Shown piece by piece: positions 7,855 to 15,234 of a stretch of DNA of 64,000 nucleotides (its first letter is position 1; each line of letters starts with the position of its first letter). Under the pieces are notes generated by a model, which saw nothing but the letters and a program-made list of their open reading frames with translations, searched no databases and was not told where the DNA came from. The translations under genes were made by a program, and so were the position numbers. Where the stretch lies: the NCBI GenBank assembly GCA_030622545.1, contig JAUXGA010000003.1, positions 1 to 64,000 of the forward strand, read 5' to 3'. This stretch comes from a bacterium. GTDB lineage: Bacteria; Electryoneota; RPQS01; DYHQ01.

Positions 7855-9309
7855 ATGACAGCAAATCCCCCAGTTCTCAAGAATTACATCGGCGGCAAAT
7901 GGGTCGCCGCGCGCGCGGACCAGACGCTCGATGTCCGCAATCCAGCCACGACGGAAATTCTGGCGAAAGTGCCTCTCAGTAAAGCAACGGATATGGACGA
8001 CGCCGTCCGCGCCGCTCGCGAAGCTTTCCCTGAATGGCGCAAGACTCCTCCTATCGAACGCGCCCGCTATTTCTTCCGATTAAAAAATCTTCTCGAAGAA
8101 CGCTTTGAAGATTTATCGCGCACGCTGACAACCGAACACGGCAAGACGCTGCCGGAATCGCGCGGCAGTGTGAAGCGTGGAATCGAATGCGTCGAAGTCG
8201 CTACAGGAATTCCGTCGCTGATGATGGGCAAAGTTTTGGAAGATGTCGCGCGCGGGATTGATTGCGAAGCGATTCGCCGTCCCCTCGGCGTCTTCGCGTG
8301 CATCGCGCCGTTCAATTTTCCTTTCATGGTGCCGCTCTGGTTTCTGCCGTTTGCGGTCGCGTGCGGCAACACGTTTGTGGTGAAACCTTCTGAGCAAGCG
8401 CCGATGTCCCAACAGGATCTTTTCGCGCTGCTTGATGAAGCCGGTTTTCCGCCGGGCGTGGTGAATTTGGTGAACGGAGCGAAAGACGCCGCCCAGCGAA
8501 TCCTTGAACATCCGGATATTGAAGGCGTTTCGTTTGTCGGTTCGAGTCCGGTGGCGGAGCATGTTTATGCGGAATGTGGCAAGTACGGCAAGCGCGTGCA
8601 GGCGCTCGGCGGCGCGAAGAATTTTATAATTATCATGCCCGATGCTAATCTGGAACGGAGCGTGGATAATATCGCGGAATCCGTTTACGGCTGCGCGGGC
8701 GAGCGATGTTTGGCCGGGACGGTGCTTGTTCCTGTCGGAGACATGTATGAACCCTTCCGCGATAAATTTGTCGAAAGAGCCAGAGCACTGAAGATGGGAA
8801 ACGGCCTCGACTCCGGTGTGGAATTAGGGCCGGTGATTTCCGAAGCGCACAAGAAACGCGTGTTGGAATATATCGAGACAGGCATCAAAGAAGGCGCGGA
8901 ACTGCTTTTAGACGGTCGCAATCCTTCGGTGAAAGAAAAAGGCTATTTTGTCGGCCCGACGGTTTTCGATAAAGTGAAGCCCGATATGGTCATCGCTCAG
9001 GAAGAAATTTTTGGGCCGGTCGCGTGTCTGTTGCCTGTGAAAACGCTGGACGATGCGCTCGATTTGATTCACAGCCACGATCTCGCCAACGCCACATCGA
9101 TTTATACGACCAGCGGTGAATCAGCGCGTCGGTTGCGTTATGAAGCCGAGCCGTCAATGATGGGAGTTAATATCGGCGTCGCGGCTCCGATGTCTTTCTT
9201 CAGTTTCGGCGGCGCAAAGGGTTCGTTCCTGGGCGACCTGAAAGCGCACGGCTGGGAATCGATTGATTTCTTCACCGATCGCAAGGTGGTTATTTCAAGG
9301 TGGTTTTAG
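7855..9309 (+). CDS. mmsA: CoA-acylating methylmalonate/malonate-semialdehyde dehydrogenase
   Basis: Oxidatively decarboxylates malonate semialdehyde (and methylmalonate semialdehyde) with NAD and CoA, giving acetyl-CoA (propionyl-CoA). The 484-residue length is typical. Seen: PFNFPFMVP (152-160), NAD-site KPSEQAP (177-183), the cofactor loop FVGSSPVAEH (227-236), catalytic Cys285 in GCAGERCLAG, and EEIFGPV. The Cys context GERC and the GGAKN segment are features of the MmsA/IolA branch rather than ordinary aldehyde dehydrogenases. In this cluster it would take the malonate semialdehyde made from beta-alanine by the aminotransferase encoded at 13.7 kb. No inositol or valine-pathway genes are nearby. 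Confidence 0.9.
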   Translation: MTANPPVLKNYIGGKWVAARADQTLDVRNPATTEILAKVPLSKATDMDDAVRAAREAFPEWRKTPPIERARYFFRLKNLLEERFEDLSRTLTTEHGKTLPESRGSVKRGIECVEVATGIPSLMMGKVLEDVARGIDCEAIRRPLGVFACIAPFNFPFMVPLWFLPFAVACGNTFVVKPSEQAPMSQQDLFALLDEAGFPPGVVNLVNGAKDAAQRILEHPDIEGVSFVGSSPVAEHVYAECGKYGKRVQALGGAKNFIIIMPDANLERSVDNIAESVYGCAGERCLAGTVLVPVGDMYEPFRDKFVERARALKMGNGLDSGVELGPVISEAHKKRVLEYIETGIKEGAELLLDGRNPSVKEKGYFVGPTVFDKVKPDMVIAQEEIFGPVACLLPVKTLDDALDLIHSHDLANATSIYTTSGESARRLRYEAEPSMMGVNIGVAAPMSFFSFGGAKGSFLGDLKAHGWESIDFFTDRKVVISRWF

Positions 9310-9338
9310 AAACAAGCTAACGGTTTTTTCTTAAAAAG

Positions 9339-10133
9339 TTGGATTGTCCTGTGAAAGAATGGACGAAAAAAGCTGCATCACGAGAACTTCATGAGCTGAT
9401 CAGCAAAATAGACACACTATCTAACCAGCGCAGATTTTCTACAGATCATACACGCTGGATCGCAAGAACACGGTTCTTTTTAGAGGAGGTGTTCGGTCAG
9501 AATTCGATGTATTTTCGGACGTTCGTTTCATACACATGGAATAGGCAAGGCTCTTTTGCCGTTTTAAACTCTCTTGATCCAGAACCTCAAATCGAAGAGA
9601 CACACCAGGTTGCCTATCGTCATCAGTTGGATAGTGCGAAAGGATTGTTGCTGGCTGCAAAGGATCATTTGGGGCGTGCTGATATCGATTCCGTGTATGA
9701 AGGGAAAGATACAGGACCAGAATCAAGCGAAATTGTCAAAATTATAAATCTCGCAGAGTTTAAACTTCGGAAGGTGATCAGAAATAGCCCTAAAAGCGAG
9801 AAGGAAGTGCAAGATGCGTTTGAAAATCTGCTTGTTGGTGCAGATGTACCTTATTCAAGAGAGAGTGTGAGTATCGAGTATTCCTCAAAAACATACAGAC
9901 CGGATTTCACAATTGACAAAATTGACCTTGCAGTGGAAATCAAATTCTGCAACACGGATGATCGAGAAAAACCAATGATCGCTGAAATCAACGACGACAT
10001 TCTGGCATATCAAACTAAGTATGGAAATCTACTTTTTGTAGTATATGATACTGGACATATACGCGATGTCGATAGATTTAAGGATGAGTTTGAGAAAAAC
10101 CAAAAAGTCATAGTAAAGGTAGTAAAACAATAA
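9339..10133 (+). CDS. PD-(D/E)XK nuclease-like protein
   Basis: A 264-residue protein whose C-terminal half has a PD-(D/E)XK nuclease core: Glu156 in a helix (KEVQDAFENLL), then YRPDF with Asp189, and VEIKF with Glu200 and Lys202. This resembles the DpnII/MboI-like or AHJR-type restriction-endonuclease fold found in stand-alone defence genes. The N-terminal half is helical and not recognised. No methylase or other partner adjoins it. The gene is clearly richer in A/T than its neighbours and splits the pyrimidine cluster, which suggests later insertion. The start is uncertain: TTG at 9339 or GTG at 9351, neither with a strong ribosome site. Confidence 0.7.
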   Translation: MDCPVKEWTKKAASRELHELISKIDTLSNQRRFSTDHTRWIARTRFFLEEVFGQNSMYFRTFVSYTWNRQGSFAVLNSLDPEPQIEETHQVAYRHQLDSAKGLLLAAKDHLGRADIDSVYEGKDTGPESSEIVKIINLAEFKLRKVIRNSPKSEKEVQDAFENLLVGADVPYSRESVSIEYSSKTYRPDFTIDKIDLAVEIKFCNTDDREKPMIAEINDDILAYQTKYGNLLFVVYDTGHIRDVDRFKDEFEKNQKVIVKVVKQ

Positions 10134-10207
10134 CTTGAAAAAAGTGCCAAATCGGGCTTTTAGGTATGATAATTATTCAGAAGGATTTTTAGTAAGGAAA
10201 GAAGCTA

Positions 10208-11080
10208 ATGGCAAGAAAAGTTATTGGGGGATTGATACAACTGGCGAATCCACTGAATGATGAATCGTTACCGGTTCAGAAAATTCAGCAGGCGGCGTTT
10301 GACGCGCATATTCCGTTTATCGAAGAAGCGGGTAAAAAGGGTGTGCAGATTCTTTGTTTGCAGGAGCTGTTCAATGGCCCCTATTTCTGTCCGAGTCAGT
10401 CGGCGCGATGGTATGATGCGACGGAATCCGTGCCCGGCCCGACGACGGAAAAACTCGCACCCTTTGCTAAAAAGTACCAGATGGTGATTGTGGTGCCGGT
10501 TTATGAACGCGAATTCGCGGGCGTGTATTACAACACAGCGGCGGTACTGGATGCGGATGGTTCGTATTTGGGCAAGTACCGCAAGAATCATATTCCGCAT
10601 ACGTCCGGTTTCTGGGAGAAATTCTTCTTCAAGCCGGGCAATTTAGGCTATCCGGTTTTCGACACGCGCTACGCGAAAGTCGGAGTTTATATTTGCTACG
10701 ACAGGCATTTCCCTGAAGGAGCGCGCTTGTTGGGTTTGAACGGCGCGGAAATCGTTTTCAATCCGTCAGCGACCGTCGCGGGATTGTCGCAGTATTTATG
10801 GAAATTAGAGCAACCCGCACACGCCGTTGCGAACGGCTATTTCATGGGATGCATCAATCGTGTCGGCAAGGAACCGCCGTGGAATATCGGCCGCTTTTAC
10901 GGTTCGAGTTATTTCGTAGATCCACGCGGCAAGACATTAGCGCAGGGTTCGGAAGATAATAACGAATTAGTCGTTGCTGAGATGGATTTCGATGTTATCG
11001 AGGAAGTGCGACGAGTGTGGCAATTCTTCCGCGACCGCCGACCTGAGACGTACTGGGATATGACAGAGCTGTTGCCATAG
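10208..11080 (+). CDS. pydC: Beta-ureidopropionase (N-carbamoyl-beta-alanine amidohydrolase), nitrilase family
   Basis: Hydrolyses N-carbamoyl-beta-alanine to beta-alanine, CO2 and ammonia, the last hydrolytic step of reductive pyrimidine degradation. The 290-residue carbon-nitrogen hydrolase has the full catalytic set: Glu53 (LQELFNGPYF), Lys126 (KYRKNHIPH) and Cys163 (YICYDRHFPEGAR). These surroundings also fit N-carbamoylputrescine amidase (AguB), so the motif alone does not decide the substrate. The neighbouring dihydropyrimidinase, cytosine deaminase and beta-alanine-type aminotransferase favour beta-ureidopropionase. An AAGGAAAG ribosome site precedes the ATG. Confidence 0.85.
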   Translation: MARKVIGGLIQLANPLNDESLPVQKIQQAAFDAHIPFIEEAGKKGVQILCLQELFNGPYFCPSQSARWYDATESVPGPTTEKLAPFAKKYQMVIVVPVYEREFAGVYYNTAAVLDADGSYLGKYRKNHIPHTSGFWEKFFFKPGNLGYPVFDTRYAKVGVYICYDRHFPEGARLLGLNGAEIVFNPSATVAGLSQYLWKLEQPAHAVANGYFMGCINRVGKEPPWNIGRFYGSSYFVDPRGKTLAQGSEDNNELVVAEMDFDVIEEVRRVWQFFRDRRPETYWDMTELLP

Positions 11081-11088
11081 AGAGTATC

Positions 11089-11694
11089 ATGTATAGAGTT
11101 TTTCACGTCATAATATTCATTTCTATATTCCCTCTCGCATGCATGGGACAAGAAAGCCTCTCTCCCGAAATACTTCAGGAGCTTGAGAGGTGTCTTTACT
11201 TGGTTGACTCTTCATACACAGCTCGTGGATGGAGCGTTTCTAATAGAGCGCAATACCGTGAATTAGATTCACTCGGTTGCCTTCAAAGCATTATCAATAA
11301 GGAAGCTATAGCGAAACGTCGTCGAGACTCTGATTCTCTAAAAATGTATTCACTAGAGAGCTATATCATCAGGCTCAACGACAAAGCAACCAGTTTGAGT
11401 AACATCTTTTTCAGGGAAGAATGGCACGTAGCCGATCATCTTGCTATCACGGTCGGCGCTTCTTCTGCGCGCAGCATTAAGAAAGATCTTGAACAGAATC
11501 GCTCCACTCTTGAGGATTCTACTTCTCGATTTGAAAGGCTCCTTGAAATGAGCGAGTTGCTTTGCTTGACGACTAAAGCACTACGCGATGGGCGAGACAC
11601 TCAGGATTTTGAACTACTCCGACTCGCAGAAATCTACTATTCACGGTTTGTCGAGCTCGATGAGGAGCTGTCTCAATTATTCCAAAAACAGTGA
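11089..11694 (+). CDS. Exported helical protein of unknown function
   Basis: A 201-residue protein that I do not recognise. An N-terminal signal peptide (about residues 1-20, with CMGQ at the probable cleavage site) is followed by a charged, mostly alpha-helical body with several long helices (about 95-200). The Cys before MGQ is in a poor lipobox context, so cleavage by ordinary signal peptidase is more likely than lipidation. It starts 8 nt after the beta-ureidopropionase stop, so the two are probably co-transcribed, but nothing in the protein suggests a pyrimidine-related role. Confidence 0.6.
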   Translation: MYRVFHVIIFISIFPLACMGQESLSPEILQELERCLYLVDSSYTARGWSVSNRAQYRELDSLGCLQSIINKEAIAKRRRDSDSLKMYSLESYIIRLNDKATSLSNIFFREEWHVADHLAITVGASSARSIKKDLEQNRSTLEDSTSRFERLLEMSELLCLTTKALRDGRDTQDFELLRLAEIYYSRFVELDEELSQLFQKQ

Positions 11695-11769
11695 AGTTGA
11701 TAGCCGGAGGTAAACACAGATTGCTGTATCAGAAAGAAGGAATATCAAGCATACACAAGGAGAATCGCA

Positions 11770-12024
11770 ATGGCGAGATATGCAATTATCCATAGCGTCG
11801 ATAGCGATCATGAGTCCGGAGATTGGTATCTGAGTTTCCAATACGGCCGCTACGAGTATGATGATGGAAGCAGCGAGAGGGGCTATAGGTTCATCTACCA
11901 CCGCCCAGATGGAAGCCTTCAACCGGCTCGCGGGCAAGCACGAATCCCATCAGGAACGGTAATGATGTCGCTCATTACTAAGGCACTCGAAGAGGGTTGG
12001 TTTGTCAACTGCGAAACAGAGTAA
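11770..12024 (+). CDS. Small hypothetical protein, 84 residues
   Basis: Not recognised. The start is well supported by AAGGAG 7 nt before the ATG. The product is soluble and beta-rich, with an acidic/aromatic first half (DWYLSFQYGRYEYDDG) and no cysteine pair, signal or membrane segment. It lies in the accessory stretch between the beta-ureidopropionase and dihydropyrimidinase genes. Confidence 0.6.
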   Translation: MARYAIIHSVDSDHESGDWYLSFQYGRYEYDDGSSERGYRFIYHRPDGSLQPARGQARIPSGTVMMSLITKALEEGWFVNCETE

Positions 12025-12056
12025 TATTTTACCTTCAGTGGATGCTGTTACATTAG

Positions 12057-12263
12057 CTGTTTTTAGCCGACGACTACAAGGGCAATGGAAAGATCTGTCG
12101 CGCAATCTGTCTTAGTGAACTTCTCCGCTTAAAGGAGAAGCGTCGCCGCGCACTCGCTCGGCTGCCTATTGAAGAGAAGGTCGAAATCGTCAACCGGATG
12201 ATAGTGATGGTGAAACCGTTGAAGGAAGCTTCGCTACGCCAAAGCGATTCAAAAATTTCGTAG
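12057..12263 (+). pseudogene. Possible gene remnant without a start codon
   Basis: An open frame of 68 codons to TAG 12261-12263, with no usable ATG at its head. The central part (KRRRALARLPIEEKVEIVNRM) has the look of a real helical protein end, and its codon use resembles coding DNA. It may be the 3' remnant of a small accessory gene. The call rests on composition only. Confidence 0.3.
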
Positions 12264-12309
12264 CGCCGGACGGCAGTCCGCTTGAATGCATATTCGCGAG
12301 AGGAAAACT

Positions 12310-13698
12310 ATGGGCATCTTAATAAAAAACGGCGAAATCGTTACCGCCAAAGATCGTTACATTGGTGACGTCTATTGTGCAGACGGTAAGATTGCTCACA
12401 TCGGAACGAATCTGCAAAAAGAAAATGCCAGTGATGAGGTGATTGACGCATCCGGGCAGTTTGTTTTTCCGGGACTCGTGGATCCGCACACGCACATGGA
12501 ATTGCCGTTCATGGGAACGATTTCCGCCGACGATTTCGAGAACGGAACCGCTGCGGGAATTGCCGGCGGTACGACGACTATCATTGATTTCGTTGTGCCG
12601 GGGCGAGGCGCTGATTTGTTTGAAGCGATAAAAGAGTGGAAAGGTAAAGCTGCGAAAGCGGTCGCGGATTATGCTTTTCACATGGCGCTGACCGGCTGGT
12701 TCGACCATACCGCTGAGGACATGCGCCGATGCGTGCAGGATGAAGGCATTACCTCGTTCAAAGTTTTCTTAGCGTACAAAGGCGCGATTGGAATCGATGA
12801 CAGCGAACTGTGGTCCGCGCTGGAAACTGCAGGCAAACTCGGATGCGTACTGTCCGTGCACGCGGAGAACGGCGATGTGATTTTGCATCTTCAAAAGAAA
12901 TTTATCTCTGAAGGCAAAACCGAGCCTAAATATCATGCGTTATCGCGTCCGTCCGTTCTCGAAGGAGAAGCGACGTCGCGTTTTCTTGCGCTTGCAGGCA
13001 TGACTGGCGCGGAAGTGTACGTTGTTCACATGACCTGCCGGGAATCGGTTGAGGCTCTGGCGAAGGCGCGCAGGCGAGGCCAAAAAGCGTGGGGGGAAAC
13101 CTGCCCGCAGTATTTACTTTTGGACGATTCCGTCTATGAAAAATCGAATTTCGAGGGCGCGGCGTATGTGATGTCGCCTCCGATTCGCCCGAAAGGTCAC
13201 AGCGACGCACTTTGGCATGGCATTGAGACCGGCACCTTGCAGACCATCGGCACGGACCACTGCCCGTTTATGCAAAAAGGTCAGAAGGAAATGGGGCGCG
13301 ACGACTTCACGAAAATCCCGAATGGCGCGGCGGGAATTGAACATCGTCTGGCATTGATGTACACGTATGGCGCACTTGCGAATCGATTTGATATCTGCCG
13401 CATGGTGGATTTACTCGCGACATCTCCGGCGCGCATCTTCCATCTTTACCCACGCAAAGGAACGATTGTCCCCGGCGCAGACGCAGATATTGTGATTTAT
13501 GATCCATCCGGCGAGTCTGTAATTTCGGCGAAGAGCCATGTGTCCAAATGCGACCGCAATATTTTTGAAGGGATGAAGGTCAAGGGGAAACCGACGCATG
13601 TGATTGCCAACGGCCGAGTGCAATACAAAGATGGTGATCTAAAAGTCGAACGCGGGAAAGGACGTTTTCTTAAACGTCACTTACCCGGAAGAATGTAA
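12310..13698 (+). CDS. hydA: Dihydropyrimidinase
   Basis: Opens the ring of 5,6-dihydrouracil/dihydrothymine to N-carbamoyl-beta-amino acid. The 462-residue amidohydrolase carries the binuclear metal site: His60 and His62 (DPHTHME), the carboxylated Lys151 (SFKVFLAYKG), His184 (SVHAENGD), His240 (VVHMT) and Asp316 (GTDHCPF). This set, with the K-x-F-x-AYKG motif, is characteristic of D-hydantoinase/dihydropyrimidinase. The frame opens at 12286, but the conserved protein starts at MGILIKNGEI, preceded by AGAGGA, so ATG 12310 is chosen. It is followed 22 nt later by the aminotransferase. A hydantoinase with other substrates is possible, but the neighbours fit pyrimidine degradation. Confidence 0.92.
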   Translation: MGILIKNGEIVTAKDRYIGDVYCADGKIAHIGTNLQKENASDEVIDASGQFVFPGLVDPHTHMELPFMGTISADDFENGTAAGIAGGTTTIIDFVVPGRGADLFEAIKEWKGKAAKAVADYAFHMALTGWFDHTAEDMRRCVQDEGITSFKVFLAYKGAIGIDDSELWSALETAGKLGCVLSVHAENGDVILHLQKKFISEGKTEPKYHALSRPSVLEGEATSRFLALAGMTGAEVYVVHMTCRESVEALAKARRRGQKAWGETCPQYLLLDDSVYEKSNFEGAAYVMSPPIRPKGHSDALWHGIETGTLQTIGTDHCPFMQKGQKEMGRDDFTKIPNGAAGIEHRLALMYTYGALANRFDICRMVDLLATSPARIFHLYPRKGTIVPGADADIVIYDPSGESVISAKSHVSKCDRNIFEGMKVKGKPTHVIANGRVQYKDGDLKVERGKGRFLKRHLPGRM

Positions 13699-13720
13699 AC
13701 AGCATTTTAAGAGAACGACT

Positions 13721-15058
13721 ATGGCAGTAAAAGCTATTTCGAAAACGGCATCGCAGACTCCGCAGACCGAAAACATTATCCGCCGCCAAAAGGATTATCT
13801 GTTTCCTTGTGTTGCGAACTATTACGAGACGCCTCTTGTGCTTACCGAAGGGAAAGGCAGGCATGTTAAAGACACTGAAGGAAACACATTTCTCGATTTC
13901 TTCGGCGGGATTCTGACGGTCTCCATCGGTCATGCGGACGAGCGCATCAATCAAGCTGTGAAGGCGCAGATGGACAAGCTCGGACATGTATCGACGCTCT
14001 ATCCGACGGAACCGATTGTGGATTTTGCGGAGATGCTTGCGGGCGTTACTCCCGGAGAGCTTCAGCAATCGTTTTTCTCGAATTCAGGTTCGGAAGCGAA
14101 CGAAACAGCCGTCATGCTGGCGCAGCTCTACACAGGACGCAGTGAAATCGTTGCGCTTCGCCACGGCTATTCCGGACGCACGCTGGTGACGCAAGCCTTG
14201 ACGGCGCATTCCACCTGGCGCGCATTGCCCACGCAATTCGCCGGAGTCAAGCACGCGGTTTCGCCCTATTGTTATCGTTGTCCTTTCAAATTGAAATATC
14301 CGTCGTGTGATGTGGCCTGCGCGCAGGATATCGAGGAATTGATTCGTACTACCACCACCGGTCAGGTCGCGGCATTTTTAGCTGAACCGATTCAGGGCGT
14401 GGGCGGTTTTATCGTGCCTCCGAAAGAGTATTTCAAAATTGCTGTTGAAATTATTCGGACACATGGCGGTATTTTTATTTGTGATGAAGTGCAGACCGCG
14501 CTCGGTCGCACGGGAGGAAACATTTTCGGCATCGACTATTACGGCGTGAAACCTGATATTATGACGATGGCAAAGGGAATCGCGAACGGCATGCCTTTTG
14601 GCGCGACGGTTGCGAAGCCGGAGATTGCCGATTCGATAAAGGCGCTCTCGATTTCGACCTTTGGAGGCAATCCCGTTTGTTGCACGGCGGCGATTGAGAC
14701 GCTGAAAATCGTTGTCAATGATCATATTCCGGCGAAATCCGAGAAGCTCGGCCAACAGCTACGCGCAGGTTTGAACGCGCTGAAACAAAAACATCCGCGA
14801 ACGGTTGGAGATGTCCGCGGAAGAGGTTTGATGCAGGCGCTGGAATTTGTCGAAGATGAAACCAAGGGGAATCGCACGCCGAATCCCAAGGCGACGGTAC
14901 AGTTCTTCGAAGAGACGCGCAAGCGCAATCTCCTTATCGGCAAAGGAGGGTTGTACGGAAACGTCGTCCGTTTAGCACCGCCGATGAGTGTTACCGAATC
15001 CGAGATTGATGAAGCGCTTGGTATCATTGGTGAAGCGCTGGCGTCTATGAAGGCTTAG
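13721..15058 (+). CDS. Class III aminotransferase, probably beta-alanine/AGXT2-like
   Basis: A PLP-dependent omega-type aminotransferase of 445 residues. PLP-site residues are clear: SGSEANE (122-128), Asp255 in FICDEVQTALGRTG, and the Schiff-base Lys285 in MAKGIANG. The sequence resembles mammalian AGXT2 (alanine-glyoxylate / beta-aminoisobutyrate-pyruvate aminotransferase), including the CYRCPF segment near 184. In this cluster the expected reaction is beta-alanine to malonate semialdehyde, feeding the MmsA-type dehydrogenase. It lies 22 nt behind dihydropyrimidinase in the same direction. Substrate specificity within class III is hard to read from sequence, so the family call is firm and the substrate is inferred from context. 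Confidence 0.88.
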   Translation: MAVKAISKTASQTPQTENIIRRQKDYLFPCVANYYETPLVLTEGKGRHVKDTEGNTFLDFFGGILTVSIGHADERINQAVKAQMDKLGHVSTLYPTEPIVDFAEMLAGVTPGELQQSFFSNSGSEANETAVMLAQLYTGRSEIVALRHGYSGRTLVTQALTAHSTWRALPTQFAGVKHAVSPYCYRCPFKLKYPSCDVACAQDIEELIRTTTTGQVAAFLAEPIQGVGGFIVPPKEYFKIAVEIIRTHGGIFICDEVQTALGRTGGNIFGIDYYGVKPDIMTMAKGIANGMPFGATVAKPEIADSIKALSISTFGGNPVCCTAAIETLKIVVNDHIPAKSEKLGQQLRAGLNALKQKHPRTVGDVRGRGLMQALEFVEDETKGNRTPNPKATVQFFEETRKRNLLIGKGGLYGNVVRLAPPMSVTESEIDEALGIIGEALASMKA

Positions 15059-15090
15059 GCCAAGTACATCTTTTGTATCCGTCTTTTCTA

Positions 15091-15132
15091 CCTCGCGGCT
15101 CCAAACCTGCAAAAGGGTTTCGGGGCGCGAGG
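15091..15132. repeat. Long imperfect hairpin downstream of the aminotransferase
   Basis: Arms of about 17 nt (15091-15107 and 15115-15132) pair with one bulge around a short A-rich loop. No T run follows, so it is not a standard terminator. It resembles the other GC-rich palindromes in the window and may stabilise the 3' end of the pyrimidine transcript. Confidence 0.5.
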
Positions 15133-15234
15133 TTCGCTGTATTTGAAGCATTTGAATGTTAAAGACCCAGTGGATTCTACCGGTATTTGGGGTTATATAG
15201 AGGATTTTTCTAAAGAGTACAGGCGCAAATTATC

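Noticed and set aside
10135-10170. TTGAAA and TATGAT upstream of the beta-ureidopropionase gene
   Set aside because: The spacing is 24 bp, too long for a sigma70 promoter.
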